A stretch of 64,000 nucleotides of DNA from contig NZ_JAAGLT010000004.1 of assembly GCF_010548275.1 (NCBI RefSeq), forward strand, positions 248,001 to 312,000. Reading direction: 5' to 3'. This DNA is from Streptomyces sp. SID12488. GTDB taxonomy: Bacteria > Actinomycetota > Actinomycetes > Streptomycetales > Streptomycetaceae. Under the pieces are notes generated by a model, which had not been told where the DNA came from, made no database searches, and was given only the letters and a program-made list of their open reading frames with translations. The position numbers and the translations under genes were made by a program. Positions within the stretch are counted from its first letter, which is position 1, and each line of letters opens with the position of its first letter. Shown here piece after piece: positions 1 to 8,763 of this stretch.

Positions 1-357
1 TCCGCAGGAGAGTGAGAATGCCCATGTGCGCAACCCTTCACGTGAGTTGTAGCCGTCAATCCCTGGCCAGGACGGACACGTAAGGTTAGCGGTCCGGATT
101 GACGATCTTGGGCAGGGTCTTTCACGGAACCCGGCGGGCGTCAAGGGCGCCACTTCGCCAACCTCGCGCCCCGCCCCCCAGCAGGCCTCGGCCGGGCCTG
201 CGGCAGGTCCCGTCCGCGTCTTCCCCGCACTCCAATACCCTTACCGCTCCCACGGGTTCACCCTTCGTTCACCCGGCGTCCCCACCGTCGCACTTCCGTC
301 CGCCTAGCGTCACGCTGACACCAAAGGCACGTATAGGGACACCATGGGGAGAGTAAA
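1..357. other. Upstream intergenic region of phoX
   Basis: No complete gene is supported here. A short open stretch in frame 2 ends with a TAG at about nucleotide 52 and could be the tail of a gene entering from the left, but there is too little to say. A 9-bp inverted repeat pairs 54-62 with 96-104 and may be that gene's terminator. The rest is promoter and leader of phoX, including the PHO box listed separately. Confidence 0.5.
254..277 (+). promoter_or_regulatory. PHO box (PhoP operator) upstream of phoX
   Basis: Two exact copies of GTTCACC start at 256 and 267, so the units repeat every 11 bp with a CTTC spacer. This is the direct-repeat arrangement known for Streptomyces PhoP binding sites. 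It lies about 80-100 bp upstream of the phoX start, where activation by PhoRP under phosphate limitation would be expected. The sequence match is direct; regulation is inferred. Confidence 0.85.
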
Positions 358-2427
358 GTGCGCAAGTTGCTGCCGTTGATCGGATCGTCGTCCGGATCGC
401 ATCCTGGCGGCCGGTCAGCGATGACCTGCCGTTTCCGGTGTGGTGACGCCTGCTTCCACGAGGTTCCCAACACCAGCGCCAACGAGTACCTCGGCGATGT
501 GATCGCCGGCGCCCTCAGCCGACGTTCCGTGATGCGCGCCGCCGCCGTCGTCACCGTGGCCACCGCGGCCGGTACCGCCGCGAACGTCGTCGGCGCCGAG
601 GGCGCGGAAGCGGCCACCGCAGCCTCCCACCACCCCTCCCCCTCGCACTCCTCCGTGCCGCGCGGTCTGCGCTTCACCCCCGTCGCGCCCAACACCGCCG
701 ACGCCGTGACCGTCCCCGGCGGGTATGGCCAGAACGTCGTCATCCGCTGGGGCGAGCCCATACTCCGAGGTGCCCCCGCCTTCGACCCGGAGAAGCAGAC
801 CGCCGCCGCGCAGGCCGGCCAGTTCGGGTACAACAACGACTTCCTCGCGCTGCTCCCCCTCCACGGGAACCAGAAGCTCCTGGTCGCCAACCACGAGTAC
901 ACCGACGAGATCCTGATGTTCCGCGGCTACGACGCCGCCAACCCCACCCGCGAGCAGGTCGAGGTCGCCTGGGCGGCGCACGGGCTGTCCGCCGTCGTGG
1001 TCGAGGGCGACCGGCGTACCGGCAAGCTCACCCCCGTACTCCGCCACCCGCTCAACCGTCGTGTCACCGCCACCACCGAGTTCCGGGTCACGGGACCGGC
1101 CGCCGGGTCCGATCTCCTCAAGACCTCCACCGACCCGACCGGGCGGAAGGTCCTCGGCACGCTCAACAACTGCTCCGGGGGTACGACCCCCTGGGGGACC
1201 ACTCTCCACGGCGAGGAGAACTTCAACCAGTACTTCGCCAACGCCTCCCGCGACACCGACAAGCGGTACGGCATCGGCACCGGCGCCACCGAGCGCAAGT
1301 GGGAGCGGTTCGACAAGCGGTTCGACGTCGCCCAGGAGCCCAACGAGGTCCACCGGTTCGGTTACGTTGTGGAGTTCGATCCGTACGATCCCTCCTCCAC
1401 GCCCCGCAAGCACACCGCCCTCGGACGCTTCAAGCACGAGGCCGCCACCATCCGGCTGACCTCCGACGGGCGTCCCGTCGTCTACACGGGCGACGACGAG
1501 CGCTTCGACTACTTCTACAAGTTCGTGAGCAGCAAGCGGATGCGGCACGGGGACTCGCGCTCCGTCCGGGAGCACAACCTCTCCCTCCTCGACGAGGGCA
1601 CGCTGTACGTCGCCAAGCTCACCGGTGACTCCCCCGCCATCGAGATCGACGGAAGCGGGAAGCTGCCCGCCGACGGTGAGTTCGACGGCAGCGGTACGTG
1701 GATCCCGCTGGCGACCGCCACCGCCAAGGGGGCCGTCTCGCACGTCGACGGCATGACCGCCGAGGAGGTCTTCGTCTTCACGCGGCTCGCCGGGGACAAG
1801 GTCGGCGCGACCAAGATGGACCGGCCCGAGGACATCGAGCCCAACCCGGTCACCGGCAAGGTCTATGTCGCCCTCACCAACAACACCAACCGTGGCAAGG
1901 CCGGCTTCGCCGCCACCGACGAGGCCAACCCGCGCAACTCCAACAAGCACGGGCAGATCCTGGAGCTGACCGAGCGCTGGAACCGCGCCGAGAGCACCTC
2001 GTTCGCCTGGACGCTCTTCCTCGTCGCCGGTGACCCCAAGGACCCCGCCACCTACTTCGCGGGCTTCCCGAAGGACGACGTCAGCCCGATCTCCTGCCCG
2101 GACAACGTCGCCTTCGACCGCCACGGCAACCTGTGGATCTCCACGGACGGCAGCCAACTCGGCTCCCACGACGGCCTGTTCGGCGTCGCGACGAAGGGTG
2201 CCCGGCGCGGTGAACTCAAGCAGTTCCTGACCGTGCCGACCGGCGCCGAGACCTGCGGTCCGGTCATCGGGGAACGCCAGGTGCTCGTCGCCGTGCAGCA
2301 CCCGGGCGAGATCGACGGCGCCTCGGTGGAGAAGCCCGCCAGCACGTGGCCCGACGGACCGGGGAAGATCGTCCGTCCGGCGGTCGTCTCCGTGTGGCGT
2401 ACGGACGGCTGCGACATCGGCGTCTGA
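358..2427 (+). CDS. phoX: PhoX-family alkaline phosphatase, Tat-exported
   Basis: 689 aa, GTG start preceded by GGGGAGAG. The protein belongs to the DUF839/PhoX family of extracellular phosphomonoesterases, which use calcium and iron and release phosphate outside the cell. Residues 54-59 read SRRSVM followed by a hydrophobic Ala/Val segment, a twin-arginine signal. The signal is set far in from the N-terminus, behind a Cys-containing stretch (C24, C28, C32) that is typical of this family. Motifs such as TPWGTTLHGEENFNQY and RPEDIEPNP match the active-site and metal-binding regions. The perfect PHO box upstream supports a phosphate-starvation role. It is convergent with the LysR gene, with only 28 bp between stops. 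Confidence 0.93.
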   Translation: MRKLLPLIGSSSGSHPGGRSAMTCRFRCGDACFHEVPNTSANEYLGDVIAGALSRRSVMRAAAVVTVATAAGTAANVVGAEGAEAATAASHHPSPSHSSVPRGLRFTPVAPNTADAVTVPGGYGQNVVIRWGEPILRGAPAFDPEKQTAAAQAGQFGYNNDFLALLPLHGNQKLLVANHEYTDEILMFRGYDAANPTREQVEVAWAAHGLSAVVVEGDRRTGKLTPVLRHPLNRRVTATTEFRVTGPAAGSDLLKTSTDPTGRKVLGTLNNCSGGTTPWGTTLHGEENFNQYFANASRDTDKRYGIGTGATERKWERFDKRFDVAQEPNEVHRFGYVVEFDPYDPSSTPRKHTALGRFKHEAATIRLTSDGRPVVYTGDDERFDYFYKFVSSKRMRHGDSRSVREHNLSLLDEGTLYVAKLTGDSPAIEIDGSGKLPADGEFDGSGTWIPLATATAKGAVSHVDGMTAEEVFVFTRLAGDKVGATKMDRPEDIEPNPVTGKVYVALTNNTNRGKAGFAATDEANPRNSNKHGQILELTERWNRAESTSFAWTLFLVAGDPKDPATYFAGFPKDDVSPISCPDNVAFDRHGNLWISTDGSQLGSHDGLFGVATKGARRGELKQFLTVPTGAETCGPVIGERQVLVAVQHPGEIDGASVEKPASTWPDGPGKIVRPAVVSVWRTDGCDIGV

Positions 2428-2455
2428 GCCGGCCGGGTCGGTTCAGCAGGCGGCC

Positions 2456-3406
2456 TTACGGGAGTGCTGGGACGGAGGCGGTCGCCGCGGCGCCGGTGCT
2501 CTGTTCCAGCCACTCCCGGTATGCCGGTGCCTGCCGTGCCACCTCCTCGTACGCCTCCGCCAGCGCCGGATGCACCCCGTCCAGCTCCGTCTCCGTACGG
2601 GCCGCCAGCAGCAGCCGTACGCCGAGCGGGTCACCGTGGAGCCGGCGTACCGCCATCTCGGGGCGCGGCAGGCAGGTCGGCTGGCAGACGGCGACGACCT
2701 CGCCGGTCGCCACCAGTGAGGCCGCGGTGTGGTAATCGCCGTGCAGGACACGGGGGTTGAGGCCTGCGGTGTGCAGCATGCGCAGTACGGCGTCGAACTC
2801 GCCGTCGACCGTCTCGTCCACCATCCAGCGGTCGCCGGCCAGCTCGGAGAGGTGGACCACCGGTCTCGCGGCGGCCGGATGGTCGGCGGGCAGGGACACG
2901 AACTGGGGTTCCCTGTCGGCCAGTACGCGCAGGCACAGGCCGTCCGGGATACGGAGCGGGCAGCCCTCGACCTCGTGCACGAACGCCACGTCCAACTGGC
3001 CGTCGGCGACCATGCGCAGCAGCGCGCTCGCGGAGACATCCATGCGGAGGGTCGGTTCCTGCTGGCGCTGACGGAGCCTGCGCAGCCAGCCCGACAGGGC
3101 CCGGCTGGCCGTCGAGCCGATGCGCAGCTGCGGTTCGTCCGCCGCCGCGGCCCGCGCCTCCGTGACCAGCGAGCGCATCTCCGCCACCAGGGGACGGGCC
3201 CGGCTCAGCACGACCCGGCCGAGCGGCGTCGGACGGCAGCCGGCCCGGGTCCGGGTGAACAGCGCGCCGCCCAGCTCCTGTTCGATCCGGCGCAGCTGGG
3301 TGCTCAACGAGGGCTGGGCCACGCCCAGTTGGCGGGCGGCCCGGTGCAGGCTGCCGGTGTCGGCGATGGCGCACAGCGCCCGAAGGTGCCTCACCTCTAG
3401 CTCCAT
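2456..3406 (-). CDS. LysR-family regulator of the adjacent snapalysin gene
   Basis: 316 aa. The N-terminal winged helix-turn-helix (MELEVRHLRALCAIADTGS, then AARQLGVAQPSLSTQLRRIE) is classic LysR, followed by a periplasmic-binding-like effector domain. The open frame continues about 75 codons upstream, but LysR homology begins exactly at the ATG at 3406, so that start was chosen. It is divergent from the snapalysin gene 212 bp away, the arrangement known for Streptomyces small neutral protease genes and their LysR activator (SnpR/MprR type). It probably binds the T-N11-A palindrome between the genes. The inducing ligand is unknown. Confidence 0.93.
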   Translation of the reverse strand: MELEVRHLRALCAIADTGSLHRAARQLGVAQPSLSTQLRRIEQELGGALFTRTRAGCRPTPLGRVVLSRARPLVAEMRSLVTEARAAAADEPQLRIGSTASRALSGWLRRLRQRQQEPTLRMDVSASALLRMVADGQLDVAFVHEVEGCPLRIPDGLCLRVLADREPQFVSLPADHPAAARPVVHLSELAGDRWMVDETVDGEFDAVLRMLHTAGLNPRVLHGDYHTAASLVATGEVVAVCQPTCLPRPEMAVRRLHGDPLGVRLLLAARTETELDGVHPALAEAYEEVARQAPAYREWLEQSTGAAATASVPALP

Positions 3407-3515
3407 GAGACCGGCTCCGCGTCGCGAATCATGCGCATGCACATGTCCATGCCATCGCACCCTAAGCCGGATCCGTGCGTTCCGACAGACGCACACAGGC
3501 GGACCCGCCCCCGGT

Positions 3516-3532
3516 GATAGGGCCGCGCTATC
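3516..3532. promoter_or_regulatory. LysR-type T-N11-A operator between lysR and snapalysin gene
   Basis: The sequence GATAG, seven bases, then CTATC is a perfect interrupted palindrome. The T at 3518 and A at 3530 are separated by 11 bases, which fits the LysR-family consensus. It lies 110 bp before the regulator start and 87 bp before the protease start, as expected for an activator that also controls itself. Confidence 0.75.
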
Positions 3533-3618
3533 GCGACTTGCCATCATCACAGCCGCCGCACAGACGCCGACACTCACCGTACGAACGATCGACTCACCCC
3601 CCACACAAGGAGTCATCG

Positions 3619-4290
3619 ATGAGAAAGCCAACCTCTGGTGCCCTGGCGACCACGTTAGGCCTCAGTCTGGCAACTCTCGCTCTGGGTACGGCAGTTCCCG
3701 CATCTGCCGCCTCCGCACCCGAGCCCGCGACCACCGTGTCCACCGTGTCCGACGCGAAGGCCGCGTACGCCGGGTCGGCCGAGGACACCGCCGCCAACAA
3801 GGCCTTCTTCGAGGCCGTACTGAAGTCCGTCGCCGAGAAGCGCGCCGCCAACCCGCGCTCGGCCGCCGCCGTCACCGTCATCTACAACGCGTCCCGCGCG
3901 CCCTCCTTCAGCGCCGAGATAGCCCGCTCCACCTCGATCTGGAACAGCTCGGTGACCAACGTGAAGCTGCAGTCGGGCTCCGCGTCCGCCGCCGACTTCA
4001 CCTACCGCGAGGGCAACAGCTCCCAGGGCTCGTACGCCTCCACGGACGGCCACGGCAGCGGCTACATCTTCATCGACTACGCGCAGAGCCAGCAGTACAA
4101 CCCGACCCGTATCACCGCCCACGAGACCGGACATGTGCTCGGACTGCCCGACCACTACTCAGGCCCGTGCAGCGAGTTGATGTCGGGCGGCGGCCCCGGC
4201 ACGTCCTGCACCAACGCCAACCCGAACTCGACCGAACGCTCCCGCGTGAACCAGCTGTGGGCCAACGGGCTCGCGAAGGCCCTGCGTTAG
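3619..4290 (+). CDS. snpA: Snapalysin (small neutral metalloprotease, M7 family)
   Basis: 223 aa, ATG at 3619 with AAGGAG just upstream. An N-terminal signal peptide (positive MRKPTSG, hydrophobic core, AxA before about residue 31) is followed by a short propeptide and the catalytic domain. [12 protein letters not shown] at about 168-179 is the zinc site; the aspartate replaces the usual third histidine of metzincins, a snapalysin hallmark. LMSGG downstream is the Met-turn. It is a secreted milk-protein-hydrolysing protease and one of the smallest metalloproteases known. The divergent LysR gene is its presumed activator. Confidence 0.94.
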   Translation: MRKPTSGALATTLGLSLATLALGTAVPASAASAPEPATTVSTVSDAKAAYAGSAEDTAANKAFFEAVLKSVAEKRAANPRSAAAVTVIYNASRAPSFSAEIARSTSIWNSSVTNVKLQSGSASAADFTYREGNSSQGSYASTDGHGSGYIFIDYAQSQQYNPTRITAHETGHVLGLPDHYSGPCSELMSGGGPGTSCTNANPNSTERSRVNQLWANGLAKALR

Positions 4291-4354
4291 TTCTCCACGT
4301 TCCCAACGTTCCCTGAGTTCCCCAGTAGCCCCCACCCCCCACCCCCCCCCCACA

Positions 4355-4392
4355 GGCGCGGGTCGTCCCTCTGCACAGGGGCGGCCCGCGCC
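4355..4392. terminator. Bidirectional hairpin terminator between snpA and FUSC gene
   Basis: GGCGCGGG (4355-4362) pairs with CCCGCGCC (4385-4392), and the stem continues inward with few mismatches around CCCT/AGGG. It sits between two convergent genes and has no T-tract, as is common in Streptomyces. A run of nearly pure C precedes it (about 4329-4352). Confidence 0.65.
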
Positions 4393-4408
4393 CCCCTCGT
4401 CTCGCCGC

Positions 4409-6358
4409 CTACTTGTGCGGTGACGTGACCGCCCTCGCCGCCGCCACCTCCTGGCGCAGCGGCTCCAGCACGCTGTCCGCCGGTCCGCTGAGGTCGGTAC
4501 GCACCGCGTACAGGGTCTCGACCCGGCGCAGCCCGTCCGACAACTCCCGCAGCTGTGCGACGACCTGGGTGATCTCGGCGTCGGACGGCGGCTTGGCGCC
4601 CTGCTTGATGTGGACCCGGGCCGCCGTCGTCGCGTCGACGATGCGTTCCACCGCGACGACCAGGGGCCACCAGGCCGCCGCGCGCCGTCCGGTGGGCGGC
4701 GGTTCGGTCAGGGCCCGCTGGAACTCCGTACGGACGACGGAGAGATCGCGGTACAGGCGCCGTCGCATACGTGCCCGTGCCGCACCCTCGGTTTCCGGGC
4801 GGAACGCCGAATCCACATAGCGTGCCGTGTCCGCGACCGCGTCGGCGAGGCGGTCGCCGACGCGGGTGTGCCAGCTCTCGGGCCAGAGGAGATAGCCCGC
4901 GACCAGCGCGATTCCGCACCCCATGAGGGAGTCGAGGAGCCGGGGCAGCAGCAGGGCCGCGCCCTGGTGGTTGAGGACGTCGGAGAGCAGGAGGATCACC
5001 GGGGTGATGGCGGCCGTCTGGTAGCCGTACCCGCGTGGGGTGAGCGCCGGGATCAGCGTGGCGAGGAGAAGGACCACGGGTACGTCCCACCAGCCGCGCG
5101 GCACCTGGACGAGCACCCCCGCCGCGATCACCAGCCCCGCGACCGTGCCGAGGGCGCGCAGCAGCGCCCGGGAGAAGACGGAGCCGAAGTCGGGCTTCAG
5201 GACGAAGGTGATGGTCAGCGCGACCCAGTACGACCGCGGCACCGGGACGGTCGAGACCAGCACCTGCGCGAGCCCGATGCACAGCGCGAGGCGCAGTCCG
5301 TAGCGCCAGGAGTCGCCGGACAGGGCGACGTCCCGGGCCGAGAGGACGGTGCGGGCGCGCAGGGTGGCCGGACGGCCGAGGCGGTCGTCGTCGGCCGCGG
5401 CGGTGCGCAGGTCGGGGGAGCGGCTGCCGACCACGTCGGCGGCATGGCGCAGCGCCTGTTCGACGGCGCGCGAGGTGTGGTCGGCCGGGGCGGGGATGTG
5501 CAGCCCGGTCGGGCCGGTGTAGCCCGTCTCGACGGCGTCGGCGAGGTGGCGGACCGCCTCCGGGACCTCGGGCGGCAGCGGGCGGCCGGCCTGGTGCGCG
5601 GCGGGGGCGGCCTCGACGACCGGGGTGATGGCGTTCAACTGGGCGAGCAGACGGACGAGTTCGGGGCTGCGGCCGTGGTGACGGGCGCGCCGGGCGAGGA
5701 CGAGGTCGTACGACTTGTTGAGGGACTGGGTGACGGCCTGCCGGGCGTCCTCGTAGCCGTCGGTGGTGCCGGCGGCGAGCAGTTCGGCGACCGTACGGTA
5801 GGTCTGCGCGACCGCCGCCCGCTCCGGCACCCCCGACCGCAGCGGCCAGGCGAGCAGGGCCAGTACGAGCACCAGCAGCCCGCCGCCGGACATCAGCGCC
5901 GGTGCGAGCCACCAGGCCCCCGGCAGCGGCAGCCCGGCGCCGATCACGGAGTTGAGGAGCAGCAGCAGTCCGGACACGGAGGCCACGGCGCCGATCGTCG
6001 AGATCATCCCGGAGACGAGGGCCACGCAGGTGACGGCGGCGACGGCGGCCCAGCCCCGGCCGTACACGAGTGAGCCGAGGGTGACGCCGAGCGCGCCGAA
6101 GAACTGGGGGATCGCGATGTTGAGGATGCGCATCCGGTACGCGTCGGCGGTGTCCCCGATGACGCCCGAGAGGGCGCCCATCGAGGCCAGAGCGCCGTAG
6201 GCGGCGTGGCCGGTGGCGAGGCCGACGGCCAGGGGCAGCGACATGGCGATGGCGGCGCGGGCCACGGCGGGGCGGTTGACGGGCGGGGCCGGCTGGGGCC
6301 GGAGATTCCGCACCAGCCAGTCGGGGGGCGTGAGGCCGATGGGGAACTCGCGGGACAT
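4409..6358 (-). CDS. FUSC-family membrane protein, probable aromatic-acid or drug exporter
   Basis: 649 aa. An N-terminal block of about six hydrophobic helices starts near residue 35, followed by a cytoplasmic helical linker, a second membrane block (about residues 335-490) and a cytoplasmic C-terminal domain. This two-block plan is that of FUSC/aromatic acid exporter proteins such as bacterial AaeB and plant ALMT. The substrate cannot be deduced. The gene stands alone, with its start at ATG 6358 and a short gap to the hydrolase gene on the same strand. Because the hydrolase resembles an aromatic-degradation enzyme, a shared role in aromatic acids is possible but unproven. Confidence 0.8.
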   Translation of the reverse strand: MSREFPIGLTPPDWLVRNLRPQPAPPVNRPAVARAAIAMSLPLAVGLATGHAAYGALASMGALSGVIGDTADAYRMRILNIAIPQFFGALGVTLGSLVYGRGWAAVAAVTCVALVSGMISTIGAVASVSGLLLLLNSVIGAGLPLPGAWWLAPALMSGGGLLVLVLALLAWPLRSGVPERAAVAQTYRTVAELLAAGTTDGYEDARQAVTQSLNKSYDLVLARRARHHGRSPELVRLLAQLNAITPVVEAAPAAHQAGRPLPPEVPEAVRHLADAVETGYTGPTGLHIPAPADHTSRAVEQALRHAADVVGSRSPDLRTAAADDDRLGRPATLRARTVLSARDVALSGDSWRYGLRLALCIGLAQVLVSTVPVPRSYWVALTITFVLKPDFGSVFSRALLRALGTVAGLVIAAGVLVQVPRGWWDVPVVLLLATLIPALTPRGYGYQTAAITPVILLLSDVLNHQGAALLLPRLLDSLMGCGIALVAGYLLWPESWHTRVGDRLADAVADTARYVDSAFRPETEGAARARMRRRLYRDLSVVRTEFQRALTEPPPTGRRAAAWWPLVVAVERIVDATTAARVHIKQGAKPPSDAEITQVVAQLRELSDGLRRVETLYAVRTDLSGPADSVLEPLRQEVAAARAVTSPHK

Positions 6359-6421
6359 GGGCCCATTATCGCCGTACAGCGTGTTTCCGGACGGGCGCGT
6401 CCGCGCTGGTGGCGGGCTGGG

Positions 6422-7288
6422 TCAGGGGGCTGGGTCAGGGGCCGGGTCGATCCGCGTCGCCAGGAAGCCGGCCAGGGCCCTGTTGAACTCCGCCGGGCGT
6501 TCCAGGTTGGGCAGGTGGGCCGCCTGTTCGATCACGTGGAGCGTGGAGTCGGGGAGGGCCGCGTGCATGGCCTCGGCGTCGGATACCGGAGTGAACTCGT
6601 CGTCGGCGCCCACGACGACCAGGGCCGGGACGGCGAGCCTGGTCAGCAGGAGGCGGTAGTCGGGGCGTTGCGCACGGCCCCGGAGTGCCGCCGCCGCGCC
6701 CCGGGGGTCCGTGGTGGTCATCATGCGGTGGACATGGGCCTTGACGCTCGCGTCGGCGTACGGGGCCACCATCTTCGCCAGCACCTCGTCGGCGTACCCG
6801 CCCATGCCCTCGGCGAGCAGGCGGTCCGCCATCGCGTTCCGGGCGAGGCGGCCCTCAGGCGTCTCGGGTGCGGGGAAGGTGTCGGCGAGGACCACGCCCC
6901 GGACGCGCTCCGGGAACCGCTGGCAGTACTCCATGACGATCTGGCCGCCCATCGACAGCCCGGCGAGCACACACGACTCGACCCGCGCCTCGTCGAGCAA
7001 CTCCTCGATGTCCCGCGCGAACCGCGAGAGGGGGGTGGCGGTGTCGAGAGCCGCCGGGGAGGTGCCGTAGCCGCGCAGATCGGGGGCGATGACCTGGCGG
7101 GTGGCCGAGAACGCCTCGATCTGCGGGTTCCACATCGTGTGGTCGAAGGGGTGACCGTGAACGAGGACAAGAGGTGCAAGCGGTGCAAGAGGGTCAACAG
7201 GATCAAGAGGTGCAGGGGATATAAGGGGCGTTGGACGTGCAATAGGTTCAATGGTTTCAATCGTTTTAATGGGTGCAAGAGGGGTCAT
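6422..7288 (-). CDS. Alpha/beta hydrolase, 3-oxoadipate enol-lactonase-like
   Basis: 288 aa from ATG 7288. The oxyanion motif VHGHPFDH, nucleophile elbow GLSMGG (catalytic Ser) and C-terminal acid and His regions (VVGADDE, EQAAHLPNLE) are all present. The closest recognisable family is PcaD/RutD-like hydrolases. The first about 45 residues are abnormal: a Pro/Ile/Thr/Leu-rich stretch (IKTIETIEPIARPTPLI, then DPLAPLAPLVLVHG) encoded by short tandem repeats replaces the usual first beta strands, so the fold or start could be affected. It is divergent from the MocR regulator, which probably controls it. The substrate is unknown. Confidence 0.82.
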   Translation of the reverse strand: MTPLAPIKTIETIEPIARPTPLISPAPLDPVDPLAPLAPLVLVHGHPFDHTMWNPQIEAFSATRQVIAPDLRGYGTSPAALDTATPLSRFARDIEELLDEARVESCVLAGLSMGGQIVMEYCQRFPERVRGVVLADTFPAPETPEGRLARNAMADRLLAEGMGGYADEVLAKMVAPYADASVKAHVHRMMTTTDPRGAAAALRGRAQRPDYRLLLTRLAVPALVVVGADDEFTPVSDAEAMHAALPDSTLHVIEQAAHLPNLERPAEFNRALAGFLATRIDPAPDPAP

Positions 7289-7314
7289 GTGAACGACCTT
7301 AGATCGCCCCGACT

Positions 7315-7349
7315 GCTCGGTGCAATAGAATCCTTGCGCTCGGTGCAAT
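7315..7349. promoter_or_regulatory. Direct-repeat operator for the MocR regulator
   Basis: The 12-mer GCTCGGTGCAAT occurs exactly at 7315-7326 and again at 7338-7349, 23 bp apart (about two helical turns). It is the only repeat of this quality in the divergent interval between hydrolase and regulator. MocR/PdxR-type regulators are known to bind spaced direct repeats, so this is the likely autoregulatory site. Confidence 0.75.
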
Positions 7350-7374
7350 GTACGAGAACGGGTACGGGGGATTC

Positions 7375-8763
7375 ATGGACGACTACCGACGCCTCGCCGA
7401 CCGGATAGCCGACGACATCGCCACCGGACGGCTCCGCCCCGGCGAACGGCTGCCTCCGCAACGGGCGTTCGCGCGTCGGCGCGGGATCGCCGGGTCGACG
7501 GCCGGGCGGGTGTACGGCGAGCTCGTGCGCCGTGGACTGGTCGTCGGGGAGGTCGGACGCGGCACGTTCGTCCGGGCAGCGCACCCCGCGCCGGGCGGGC
7601 GGGCGCTCGCCGAGCCGGCGTTGGGCAGCACGGCCGCGAGGGGCGGCGCGACGGTCAACCTGGAGCTCAACTATCCGTCCGCGCCCGGCCAGTCGGAGCT
7701 GCTCGCCCCGGCGCTCGCGCCTCTCCTGCGCCCCGACGTGCTCACCGAGGCGCTGCGTCCGGCGCCCGCCGCCGGTACCCCCGAGGCCAGGTCGGCGGTC
7801 GCCGGGCTGCTCGCCACCCCGGGCTGGCGGCCCGACCCCGACGGCGTCCTCTTCGCGGGCAACGCCCGGCAGGCGATCGCCGCCTCCCTCGCCTCCCTGG
7901 TCCGGCCGGGCGGCCGGGTCGGCGTCGAGGCGTTGACGTATCCGCTGGTCAAGGAGATCGCCGTCCGCCTCGGCATCACCCTCGTCCCCCTCGCCATGGA
8001 CCGGGACGGTCTGCGCCCCGACGCCCTCGCTGCCGCCCACCGCACCGCTCCCCTGTCCGCGCTGTACGTCCAGCCGACGCTGCACAACCCGACGTCGGTG
8101 ACGATGGGAGAGGAGAGGAAGCGCGAACTGGCCCGTGTGATCCGGGAGTTGGGCGTGCCGGTGGTGGAGGACCGAATCTGGTCGTTCCTCATGGATGCGA
8201 CGGACGCGACGGATACGGCGGATGCGGGGGAGCCCCTCGCAGCCCGCGTCCCCGAACTGGCCCATGTCGTCGACGGGTTGTCCAAGCGGGTCGCCCCCGG
8301 CCTCACCGTGGGCTTTCTCGTCGTACCGCCGGACCGGGCGGAAGCCGTGGCGGCGGCGGTGCGGTCGGGTGGGTGGAGTGCGGGGCGGTTCGCGCTGGAG
8401 GCCGGGATGCGGTGGGTCGAGGACGGGACCGTGGCACGGCTCGTGGCCGCCAAGCGGCTGGACGCGGCGCGTCGACAGCGGCTGCTGGCAAGGGAGTTGG
8501 CGGAGTTCGGGGGCGCCGTGCGGTCGGATCCGTACGCCTACTACGCCTGGTGGGAGTTGCCCGCGTCCTGGCGGGCGGACACCTTCACGGCCGCCGCGGC
8601 GGTGCACGGCATCGCCGTCACGCCCGGGAGTGCCTTCGCCGTGGGTCCGCAGCGGGCGCCGGACGCCGTCAGACTCGGGCTCGCGTCGGCGCCGGAAGCG
8701 GACCTGGAGCGGGCGCTGCGGACCCTCGCCGCGATCGCCCGGCGCGGCCGTACCGGTCGGTGA
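7375..8763 (+). CDS. MocR/PdxR-type regulator (GntR winged helix fused to aminotransferase fold)
   Basis: 462 aa. The N-terminal GntR winged helix (YRRLADRIADDIATGRLRPG, then GELVRRGLVVGEVGRGTFVR) is joined to a fold-type I aminotransferase domain. The PLP lysine lies in VVDGLSKRVAPGLTVGF. The family represses or activates genes of PLP, amino-sugar or GABA metabolism. ATG 7375 is preferred over ATG 7348 because GGGGG lies 5 bp upstream of it and the earlier ATG lies inside the direct-repeat operator. It probably controls the divergent hydrolase and itself. Confidence 0.9.
   Translation: MDDYRRLADRIADDIATGRLRPGERLPPQRAFARRRGIAGSTAGRVYGELVRRGLVVGEVGRGTFVRAAHPAPGGRALAEPALGSTAARGGATVNLELNYPSAPGQSELLAPALAPLLRPDVLTEALRPAPAAGTPEARSAVAGLLATPGWRPDPDGVLFAGNARQAIAASLASLVRPGGRVGVEALTYPLVKEIAVRLGITLVPLAMDRDGLRPDALAAAHRTAPLSALYVQPTLHNPTSVTMGEERKRELARVIRELGVPVVEDRIWSFLMDATDATDTADAGEPLAARVPELAHVVDGLSKRVAPGLTVGFLVVPPDRAEAVAAAVRSGGWSAGRFALEAGMRWVEDGTVARLVAAKRLDAARRQRLLARELAEFGGAVRSDPYAYYAWWELPASWRADTFTAAAAVHGIAVTPGSAFAVGPQRAPDAVRLGLASAPEADLERALRTLAAIARRGRTGR

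Noticed and set aside
99..356. 85-codon forward frame before phoX
   Set aside because: It spans the PHO box and promoter, has no RBS and is Pro/Arg-rich.
415..2301. 628-codon open frame antisense to phoX
   Set aside because: Shadow of high-GC codon bias; its product is Gly/Val/Arg-rich without motifs, and the + strand gene is clearly real.
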